From UBA6054 sp963975575 (lineage in GTDB: Bacteria > Planctomycetota > Phycisphaerae > Phycisphaerales > UBA1924), in the NCBI GenBank assembly GCA_963975575.1, contig CAXBHL010000002.1, forward strand, positions 372,001 to 436,000: a DNA stretch of 64,000 bases, read 5' to 3'. The position numbers and the translations under genes were made by a program. Of this stretch, positions 8,818-15,524 are shown piece after piece (the stretch's first letter is position 1; each line of letters starts with the position of its first letter). The notes beneath the pieces are model-generated. The model had not been told where the DNA came from and did no database searches. It worked only from the letters and a program-made list of their open reading frames with translations.

Positions 8818-9672
8818 ATGGACGCCCCCAAACAGCCAGACACGAACCAGACCACGCTGCTCGGGGTGCTGCTGTTCCCCATCGCCGTGGTCGGGCGTCG
8901 CACCCTGGGCATCGTCGACCACACCGGCGAGGTGTTCTATCTGCTCTTCGACGCCCTCCGCTGGGTGTGGCGGGGCCTGACCAAGAAGAAGTACCGCCTG
9001 GGCAAGAGCGCCATCGTCTCGCAGACCGTGCGCGTGGGCGTGCAGTCGGTGTTCATCGTGGCGATCGTCTCGGGCGCGGTGGGGCTGATCCTGGCCCTGC
9101 AGCTGGCCCCGCCTCTGGACGAGTTCGGACAGCGGGACAAGATCGCCAACATCATCGCGGTGGCCGTGCTGCGCGAACTCGGTCCGTTGATCGGGGCGAT
9201 CGTGCTGACCGGGTTCGCCGGCGCGTCGATCGCCGCGGAGATCGGCACCATGGTCGTCTCGGAAGAGATCGAGGCCCTGGAGGCCCACGCCCTCAACCCG
9301 GTGCGGTTCCTCGTGGTGCCCCGCGTGATGGCCTCGCTGATCTCGATGACCTGCCTGGGCGTGATCTCCAGCTTCGTGGCCATCGTCGCCGCCCTGATGA
9401 TCTCGGTCCTGGTCCTCGGCGTGCCGTACGAGACCTACATGAACAACATGCTCCAGCAGGCCAAGCAGGTGGACTTCTGGACCGGCGTGTTCAAGGGCGG
9501 CGTGTTCGGCACGCTGATCGGCATCATCGCCTGCTCCAACGGCCTCAACGTGACCGGCGGGGCCGCGGGCGTCGGTCGCGCCACGACCTACACCGTCGTC
9601 GAGTGCGTGGTCGCCATCGTCGTCGCCGACCTGATCTTCACGGCCATCTTCTTCGCGCTCAAGTTGTTCTGA
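8818..9672 (+). CDS. MlaE-family ABC transporter permease
   Basis: This 284-residue permease belongs to the family that moves phospholipids or other lipids between the inner and outer membranes with an MlaF ATPase and an MCE-domain protein. The family signature covers about 70-180. It includes LRELGPLIGAIVLTGFAGAS, then AAEIGTMVVSEEIEALEA, and a later LNPVRFLVVPRV. Four or five hydrophobic segments follow. The N-terminal 45 residues before the first core helix are somewhat longer than in MlaE. No ATPase or MCE gene is adjacent; the neighbours are the STAS gene upstream and a coupled small membrane gene downstream. Confidence 0.92.
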   Translation: MDAPKQPDTNQTTLLGVLLFPIAVVGRRTLGIVDHTGEVFYLLFDALRWVWRGLTKKKYRLGKSAIVSQTVRVGVQSVFIVAIVSGAVGLILALQLAPPLDEFGQRDKIANIIAVAVLRELGPLIGAIVLTGFAGASIAAEIGTMVVSEEIEALEAHALNPVRFLVVPRVMASLISMTCLGVISSFVAIVAALMISVLVLGVPYETYMNNMLQQAKQVDFWTGVFKGGVFGTLIGIIACSNGLNVTGGAAGVGRATTYTVVECVVAIVVADLIFTAIFFALKLF

Positions 9673-10019
9673 TGGGAGACGCGTCCCACAAGCAACCTCC
9701 GCACAGACTTACGCTGTTTGAGTTGCTTTGGTTGATCGCGATTGTTGCGGCCGCAGTGTTTGTGTTCAAGATTACCCAAGCGTGGACTGGCAACGCGCTC
9801 ATCGCTATTCTCGCAGCCGCCGTGGCGGCCCCGCTTGCTCATGGATTATTGATTCTCTGCTTGCTTTTGCTCGTCGCGAGTCTGAATTGCTGTGGCTACG
9901 TATCAAAGCGGGTCCGCCTGCCGTCTGGGCCTTCGGACGTGACCCGTATCCCTCGGCGCGATCTGCCGTTTCCGGAGGATCGTGCAGACCCCAAGTTTCC
10001 ACCACGTCCCGATCGATAA
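9672..10019 (+). CDS. Small two-helix membrane protein, coupled to MlaE
   Basis: This is a 115-residue ORF whose ATG shares one base with the MlaE stop codon (TGATG), suggesting translational coupling. Residues 16-33 (FELLWLIAIVAAAVFVF) and about 42-70 form two strongly hydrophobic segments. The tail is basic and proline-rich. The codons are visibly less GC-rich than those of its neighbours (many tt- and -t third positions). I do not recognise the family. Its position suggests an accessory subunit of the MlaE permease, but only the coupling supports that. Confidence 0.65.
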   Translation: MGDASHKQPPHRLTLFELLWLIAIVAAAVFVFKITQAWTGNALIAILAAAVAAPLAHGLLILCLLLLVASLNCCGYVSKRVRLPSGPSDVTRIPRRDLPFPEDRADPKFPPRPDR

Positions 10020-10021
10020 CC

Positions 10022-11047
10022 CTACAGCCTGTAGCCCACCGGATACTCCGCCAGCGCGTAGACCTCCCGCAGCACCGTGATCGCCAGCGCGCCCGCGACC
10101 ACCAGCCCCGCCATGATGCCCGCGCCGGTCCACTGGTTCACGCCCGCCAGCCAGCCGAAGCCGTACACCGCCGGCCAGAACGCGCCGTACCGCGCGATCT
10201 TCTCGCCCAGACGCGGGCCCGGGCCCAGGCTCCGCCACCGCCGCCAGATCTGCAGGGCCAGCAGCCCCGCCCCCGCCAGCGGCCACAGCACCGCCTGCCA
10301 CGGCACCCAATCCGGCCACAGCTCATCGCCGAGCCGCTGCCACGCCAGCCACACCAGCACGCCCGAGCACACCAGCCAGCCGAACAGCGCGAACCCGCCC
10401 GCCCGGCGAGAGATCGTCGGGCTCTTGCGCCCCAGCGAGTGGGAGAGCCCCGCGACGACCATCGCGTGCGTCATCACCCACCACACCGGCAGCAGGAACG
10501 ACAGCCCCAGGTTGGGCACGAGCATGTGCCCGGCATAGATCACGCTCAGCAGCGGCATGCCGATCCCCGGCACGAACTTGCCCAGCGCGTTGAAGATCAG
10601 CACGGCCGTCGCCAGGAACAGCGTCGCCAGCACCGCCGGCGTGCCGAACACCGTCGCCCCCAGCACCGAGATCAGCAATGACCCCGCCACGACCGACACC
10701 GCCGCCTCGGGCGGCAGGCTGCCGCCGACGATGGGCCGGTTGGGGCGCAGGATGCGGTCGCGGTGGGCGTCGAGCAGGTCGTTCAGCCCCGCCCCGAACC
10801 CGTAGAGCCCGGCCCCGGCCAGCGCCCCGCCCGCCAGCAGCAGCCACAGGGGTGATTCTTCCAGTTGCCGCGTGGTGTGTTCGAGCGGCATGGCACGCGA
10901 CCACAGCGTGGTCAGCCACAGCCCCGCCACCGCCCCGAACGCGGTGCTGACCCGGGCGAGCCGGAGAACGGGGGCGACTTCAAGAATGAGGGTCCGCACG
11001 GGCGGATGGTATCGGGCAGGCAACCAACGCCGAGCCGGTCTGAGCAT
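10022..11047 (-). CDS. UbiA-family prenyltransferase
   Basis: This is an integral membrane protein of about 341 residues and eight or nine helices, of the family that transfers prenyl groups to aromatic or other acceptors. The first Mg-pyrophosphate motif is NDLLDAHRDRILRPNRPI (NDxxDxxxD). The position of the second Asp-rich motif reads GLSHSLGRKSPTISRR, with no aspartates. The ATG at 11047 is chosen. A GTG at 11065 would crowd ribH, and a GTG at 10999 would start just before the conserved region and is also possible. The 3' end converges on the small membrane gene, two bases apart. The substrate is unknown. Confidence 0.85.
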   Translation of the reverse strand: MLRPARRWLPARYHPPVRTLILEVAPVLRLARVSTAFGAVAGLWLTTLWSRAMPLEHTTRQLEESPLWLLLAGGALAGAGLYGFGAGLNDLLDAHRDRILRPNRPIVGGSLPPEAAVSVVAGSLLISVLGATVFGTPAVLATLFLATAVLIFNALGKFVPGIGMPLLSVIYAGHMLVPNLGLSFLLPVWWVMTHAMVVAGLSHSLGRKSPTISRRAGGFALFGWLVCSGVLVWLAWQRLGDELWPDWVPWQAVLWPLAGAGLLALQIWRRWRSLGPGPRLGEKIARYGAFWPAVYGFGWLAGVNQWTGAGIMAGLVVAGALAITVLREVYALAEYPVGYRL

Positions 11048-11082
11048 CTCTTCCGTCGGGGCCACCCCTACGATCCCCGTCC

Positions 11083-11601
11083 ATGGCCAGACCCGTCCAT
11101 CCCGTCGCGATCCTCGTGTCCCGATACAACGAGTCCGTCACCGGCGCCATGCTCGCCGGGGCCGTGGAGGCCTACGCCGAGCGTGGGGGGGATCCCGCCG
11201 GGCTGACCATCGTCGAGGCCCCCGGGGCCTACGAGCTGGTGGCCCTGGCCAACGCCGCGGCCGACCGGCACAAGGCCATCGTCTGCCTCGGCTGCGTGAT
11301 CAAGGGTGAGACGCCCCACGACGAGCACATCGCCCGGGCCATCGCCCACGGGCTGAGCGACATCACCGTCAAGACCGGCATCCCCGTCGCCTTCGGCGTG
11401 CTGACCACGCTCGATGCGGCGCAGGCCAAGGCGCGGGCCAGCGGCAAGAAGGGCAACAAGGGGGCCGAGGCGATGCACGCCGCCCTCGACGCCGCCGAGG
11501 GCGTGGCCGCCCTTCGCCACGGCCCGATGCCCGTGCGCCACACCGTGCAACTGACCGTCCCGGATAAAGCAGCGGGGCAGACCGCCCTGCGTGGAGGCTG
11601 A
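11083..11601 (+). CDS. ribH: 6,7-dimethyl-8-ribityllumazine synthase
   Basis: This enzyme condenses 5-amino-6-ribitylaminouracil with 3,4-dihydroxy-2-butanone 4-phosphate in the penultimate step of riboflavin synthesis. The 172 residues show the family motifs SRYNESVT (ring-binding loop), APGAYELV, and GCVIKGETPHDEHIA, which carries the acid/base histidine (His79). It is the first of a tight ribH-nusB-ftsY series. RibH next to NusB is a very common bacterial arrangement. The upstream space to the divergent UbiA gene is under 100 bases, and no FMN riboswitch fits there. Confidence 0.97.
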   Translation: MARPVHPVAILVSRYNESVTGAMLAGAVEAYAERGGDPAGLTIVEAPGAYELVALANAAADRHKAIVCLGCVIKGETPHDEHIARAIAHGLSDITVKTGIPVAFGVLTTLDAAQAKARASGKKGNKGAEAMHAALDAAEGVAALRHGPMPVRHTVQLTVPDKAAGQTALRGG

Positions 11602-11610
11602 CGACCCGTT

Positions 11611-12090
11611 ATGGCAACCCCCCGCGACATCCGGAGACTGGCCCTGCTGGCCCTCTACCAGCTCGACGCGCTGAAGGGCGAGGACGTGGCCTCCATCCGC
11701 GCATCGCTGGACGACCTCGACTCGCTCGCGGAAGAGGGCCTGACCTTCGCCGACGCCGGGCGCGAGTTCGCCGACGCCGACAAGGACAAGGCCGTCAAGA
11801 CCGCTCTGAACGCCTGGGCCGAGCGGGCCGCGTCCGATGCGGCCTTCGCCGAACTCGCCCCCGAGTGGCCCGCCCACCGCATGCCGGCCGTGGACCGCGC
11901 CGTGCTCCGCCTGGCCTACTACGAGATGCACGCCGGGGCCCAGCCCAAGGTCGTGGTCAACGAGGCGGTCGAGCTGGCCAAGCAGTTCTCCACCGCCGAC
12001 TCGCCCGGCTTCGTCAACGCGCTGCTGGACAAGATCCTCAAGCGGGTGCTCGCCGAGCAGGCCGCGACCGAATCGACGGAGACCGCCTGA
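11611..12090 (+). CDS. nusB: Transcription antitermination factor NusB
   Basis: NusB binds boxA RNA with NusE/S10 in rRNA antitermination complexes. The protein has 159 residues and the all-helical fold. The N-terminus RRLALLALYQLDAL matches the family opening. The C-terminal half has MPAVDRAVLRLAYYEM, then VVVNEAVELAKQFST and SPGFVNALLDKIL, which are diagnostic. It begins ten bases after ribH and ends one base before the ftsY start, so all three are probably one transcript with coupled translation. Confidence 0.97.
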   Translation: MATPRDIRRLALLALYQLDALKGEDVASIRASLDDLDSLAEEGLTFADAGREFADADKDKAVKTALNAWAERAASDAAFAELAPEWPAHRMPAVDRAVLRLAYYEMHAGAQPKVVVNEAVELAKQFSTADSPGFVNALLDKILKRVLAEQAATESTETA

Positions 12091-12091
12091 C

Positions 12092-13015
12092 ATGGCCCTG
12101 TTCCGCGGCGTGATGGACCGGCTCAAGAAGGGCCTGACCAAGACCCGCGAGGGGCTGGTCTCGTCCATCCGCTCGATCGTCGCCGGGCGCACGCTCGACG
12201 ACGCGCTCATCAAGGAGATAGAGCAACGCCTGATCCAGTCCGACGTCGGCGTGGTCGCCACGAAGGAACTCATCGACTCGATCCGCAAGGACGCCAAGGC
12301 CGGCAAGCTGACCCGGGGCGAGCACGTCATCGAGCACCTCAAGCGCGAGATCAAGGCCATGTGGCCCGAGCGCGACCGCACGCTCAACCTCGCCGCCACC
12401 GCCCCGACGGTGATCCTCATGACCGGCGTCAACGGCGTGGGCAAGACGACTTCCATCGCCAAACTCTGCGCCCAGCTGCGCAGCGAGAACAAGACCGTCC
12501 TGCTCGGGGCGTGCGACACCTTCCGCGCCGGGGCCGTGCGTCAGCTGGAAATCTGGGCCGAGCGCCTGGGCGTGGAGGTCGTCAAGGGCCAGCAGGGGGG
12601 CGACCCCGCGTCGGTCGCCTTCGACGCGTGCGCGGCCGCCAAGGCCCGCGGCGTGGACGTGCTGATTCTCGACACCGCCGGCCGCCTGCACACCCAGGCC
12701 GGCCTGATGGATCAACTCACCAAGATCCGCCGCGTGGTCGACAAGCAGATCCCGGGCGCCCCCCACGAGGTGCTGCTGGTCTTGGACGCCACCAGCGGCC
12801 AGAACGCCCTGCGCCAGGCCGAGGAGTTCGGCAAGGCCGCCGGCGTGACCGGGATCTTCCTGAGCAAACTCGACGGCACCGCCCGCGGCGGCATCGTGGT
12901 GGCCGTCCGCCACACGACCGACATCCCCGTCAAGTTCATCGGCGTGGGCGAGACGCCCGACGACGTGGAACCGTTCGACCCCGAACGGTTTGTTGAGGCG
13001 ATGTTCGCGGAGTGA
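12092..13015 (+). CDS. ftsY: Signal recognition particle receptor FtsY
   Basis: This is the SRP GTPase receptor for co-translational membrane targeting, with 307 residues. The N domain (about 1-95) contains GLTKTREGLVSSIRSI. The G domain has P-loop GVNGVGKTTSIAKL, the DTFRAGAVRQL insertion-box motif, DTAGRLHTQ and SKLDGTARGG, and ends GVGETPDDVEPFDPERFV. It lacks the long acidic A domain of enterobacterial FtsY, as many bacteria do. The ATG is one base after the nusB stop. Confidence 0.98.
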   Translation: MALFRGVMDRLKKGLTKTREGLVSSIRSIVAGRTLDDALIKEIEQRLIQSDVGVVATKELIDSIRKDAKAGKLTRGEHVIEHLKREIKAMWPERDRTLNLAATAPTVILMTGVNGVGKTTSIAKLCAQLRSENKTVLLGACDTFRAGAVRQLEIWAERLGVEVVKGQQGGDPASVAFDACAAAKARGVDVLILDTAGRLHTQAGLMDQLTKIRRVVDKQIPGAPHEVLLVLDATSGQNALRQAEEFGKAAGVTGIFLSKLDGTARGGIVVAVRHTTDIPVKFIGVGETPDDVEPFDPERFVEAMFAE

Positions 13016-13054
13016 GCCGGGGCCACCCCGAATCTCGGATCCGCTGTTCCGAAA

Positions 13055-13147
13055 CGCCCCGGAGGGGCGCAGGGTTGTTGCCACGGGTGAAGCGAAGCGC
13101 AACCCGTGGAAAGCGTCCAATCCCAAAGATCTGACCCCGGAGGGGTC
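13055..13147. repeat. Structured dispersed repeat, copy 1 (three hairpins)
   Basis: Downstream of ftsY are three inverted repeats. CGCCCCGGAGGGGCG occupies 13055-13069. CCACGGGT (13081-13088) pairs with ACCCGTGG (13102-13109) around a GAAGCGAAGCGCA loop. GACCCCGGAGGGGTC occupies 13133-13147. The first 64 bases recur with about 80% identity at 50104-50166, including the loop GAAGCG-AGCGCAACCC. This looks like an intergenic repeat family rather than a one-off terminator. Confidence 0.7.
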
Positions 13148-13219
13148 AAGGCAGGTGGGACGTCGAGGACGATCATCAGGCAACACCCCGCGGCACCTCA
13201 ATCGTGCAATGATGACAAC

Positions 13220-13657
13220 GTGATACTCAGGCGAAAGTGGTACCCCCGCAACCGCTTCATTCCGCCGGAACTCGGCCTCGACGCACCGACCCGCCGCGCC
13301 GTCCTGAAGGCCGCGGGCGATTCTTGGATGTTCCAGACAAGAAATGGTCTGAGGGCGCTGGCCTGGTTCGTGGGTGGACTGGTCGCGATAGTGCTCGTGC
13401 TGGTGTTGTTCTGGCCGCTCTTGAAAGAAGCCGGTCTCACTTCGCTCGCAGGGGTTGTGATCTACTTGCCGATTGCGACTCTCTGGTTCCTCTTTCTCCT
13501 GTGGCAGCAACGCAACGGACTGCCGCAGCGCGTGTACACCGAACTCCGCGCCCGCGGCCACGATGTGTGTCTCGGCTGCGGCTACACCCGGCAGGGGATC
13601 GACGCTGCGGATCCCTGCCCCGAGTGCGGATCCACCAGCCCAAGGGTCGACCCATGA
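13220..13657 (+). CDS. Small zinc-ribbon membrane protein (one module)
   Basis: This protein has about 145 residues. Two hydrophobic helices lie at about 44-68 and 76-96. They are followed by the module LRARGHDVCLGCGYTRQGID with a closing CPECG, a four-cysteine zinc ribbon. The ATGs just upstream run into stops, so the GTG at 13220 is the likely start. Its last four bases overlap the ATG of the next gene (ATGA). That gene repeats the same helix-helix-ribbon module twice. Function is unknown. The base composition is less GC-rich than ftsY or ku. Confidence 0.75.
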   Translation: MILRRKWYPRNRFIPPELGLDAPTRRAVLKAAGDSWMFQTRNGLRALAWFVGGLVAIVLVLVLFWPLLKEAGLTSLAGVVIYLPIATLWFLFLLWQQRNGLPQRVYTELRARGHDVCLGCGYTRQGIDAADPCPECGSTSPRVDP

Positions 13658-14485
13658 GGCGGCTCTATCGATTTCTCATGTCCGGGGACTTCGGGCTCAC
13701 CGCCGAGGATCGAAAGGCCGTGATCAGGGATGCCGTTCAAATCTTCCACGCACGCGGGTACGCCTTCGGGTCGTTCATGATCGCTTGGGTCGTCATAATC
13801 GAGTCCGGAGGGAAGGGCATTCATTGGGTCGTGCAAGCCGCGTCTTGGCCCTATTGGGCGTTCTACGCGATGTTTGTCCCGACCCTGGTCCTCGCGGCGA
13901 TCGTGGTCGTACGGATCGACCTGCTGCTGGGGTTCCGTCGGGCGATCTACGAGGCCCTCATCCGCCGAGGTCACTCGATTTGTCCGCGATGCGGCTACAG
14001 CCGCACCGGCCTGGCAACGGATCGCGGTTGCCCGGAGTGCGGTGCCGATCCGGGCACGGAACGATGGGACGTGGCCACGCTGAATCTCTGGGAGCGCGTT
14101 CGATTCCGGCACATCGACCATCGGTTGCGGCTGCCGTTCGGAGTGCGACGGACGGTGATCCGAAAGGCGTGGTACCGGCTCCGGCAGCACAATCTGCAGT
14201 TTTTGCTCTATCTGCTCGGTGTCGTGCTCATCGTGACGACCGCCGTTGCCGGCCAACAGCTCGGTGCTTGGGGCCTGCTCGGCATCCTCGGCGCGCTGGG
14301 CGCTTATCTGTGGATGGAAGGCCGATTGCTCGTTCGTCACGTGCATGCCGAACTCCGAGCCCGCGGCCACCCCGTCTGCCCCTGCGGCTCCTTCCGGGGG
14401 GGGCCTGGACTCGGACGCTTCCTGCCCGGCGTGCGGAATCCCAATGCCCGCCCCGGCCGCGTCCCGGCCCCCGGCCCTTCCCTGA
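13654..14485 (+). pseudogene. Two-module zinc-ribbon membrane protein, frameshifted at a G8 run
   Basis: It starts with an ATG overlapping the previous stop. The first module has two helices and ALIRRGHSICPRCGYSRTG with CPECG. The second module (from about residue 150) has two helices and AELRARGHPVCP, then reaches eight G at 14396-14403. Read straight through, the frame loses the ribbon and runs on to 14868, overlapping ku. One G fewer restores GGLDSDASCPACGIP and a stop at 14483-14485. The gene is therefore frameshifted, miscalled at the homopolymer, or expressed by slippage. I list it as a pseudogene only because the frame is broken; a sequencing error is at least as likely. Confidence 0.65.
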
Positions 14486-14630
14486 AGCCTTCCCCGCGGC
14501 CTCCCGCGGCCGCGCGCCCCTCATGGCGCGGGGTGAGCCCCGATTCACGCCCGAGTCACGGCAGGTTCACCGTCCCGATGCACGATGCCCCATCGCCTTG
14601 GCCGCCGCCTCGGCGTCCGCGGAGCATCCC

Positions 14631-15497
14631 ATGCGACCCATCTGGAAGGGCCACATCTCGTTCGGTCTGGTCAACGTGCCGGTGGCGCTCTATCCGGCCG
14701 AGCAGCGGGCCGACCTCAGCTTGCACATGCTCGACTCGCGCAACTTCAAGCGGGTCCGCTACGAGCGGGTCAACGCGGAAACGGGCGACGAGGTCCCCTG
14801 GAACGCCATCGTCAAGGGCTACGAGTTCGACGACGGCAACTACGTCGTGGTCGGCCCGGAGGAGATGAAGAAAGCCGCCCCCGAGGCGACCAAGACCATC
14901 GAGATCGAGGCCTTCGTCGATCTGAAGGAGATCGACTTCATGTACTTCGACCGTCCGTACTACCTCGAGCCGGGCCGGTCCGGAGAGAAAGGCTACGCGC
15001 TGCTCCGCGACGTGCTCCGCGAGACCGACCGCGTCGGCATCGCCCGCGTGGTCATCCGCACCCGGCAGTACATCGCGGCCATGGTCCCGGTGGGCGACGC
15101 GCTGAGCCTCAACCTCCTCCGGTACCAGCAGGAGCTGCGCGGCACCGAGGAACTCAACCTGCCCGGCACGGCCGACGAAGTCGGCGTGAACAAGCGCGAG
15201 CTCAAGATGGCCCGCGACCTCGTCGAGTCGATGTCCGCCCCGTGGGACCCCGGCGCGTTCCACGACGAATACCGCGAGCAGCTCATGGCCTGGATCGAAT
15301 CCAAGATCGAATCGGGGGACATCCACCACATCGAGGACCTCGCAGATGACGAGGACGACGCCCCGGCACCGATCAACATGATGGAGGCCCTCAAACGCAG
15401 CCTGGAGCAGTCGGGCCAGCCCGAGGCAACCGCCCGAAAGAAGACAAAGAAGCCGCCGAAGTCCGCGGCCAAGTCCCCCCGCAAGAAGGCCGTGTGA
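14631..15497 (+). CDS. ku: Non-homologous end-joining protein Ku
   Basis: Bacterial Ku forms a homodimeric ring on double-strand break ends and recruits LigD. It has 288 residues. The start MRPIWKGHISFGLVNVPVAL is the hallmark N-terminus. MYFDRPYYLEPGR, IARVVIRTRQYIAAM and DEYREQLMAWIESK follow in the expected order. The C-terminal 25 residues are Lys-rich (KKTKKPPKSAAKSPRKKAV), the basic tail that aids DNA binding and LigD stimulation. A GGAG site lies just upstream of the ATG. ligD begins 28 bases downstream, making a standard NHEJ operon. Confidence 0.98.
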   Translation: MRPIWKGHISFGLVNVPVALYPAEQRADLSLHMLDSRNFKRVRYERVNAETGDEVPWNAIVKGYEFDDGNYVVVGPEEMKKAAPEATKTIEIEAFVDLKEIDFMYFDRPYYLEPGRSGEKGYALLRDVLRETDRVGIARVVIRTRQYIAAMVPVGDALSLNLLRYQQELRGTEELNLPGTADEVGVNKRELKMARDLVESMSAPWDPGAFHDEYREQLMAWIESKIESGDIHHIEDLADDEDDAPAPINMMEALKRSLEQSGQPEATARKKTKKPPKSAAKSPRKKAV

Positions 15498-15524
15498 TCA
15501 CCGCGCCGCCACCCGGGCCCGACC

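Noticed and set aside
11000..11082. FMN riboswitch before ribH
   Set aside because: Too little room between the divergent UbiA gene and ribH, and no conserved RFN stems are visible.
13473..14630. A 386-residue N-terminal extension of Ku
   Set aside because: It reads the zinc-ribbon genes out of frame. The Ku family starts at MRPIWKG with a ribosome site just before it.
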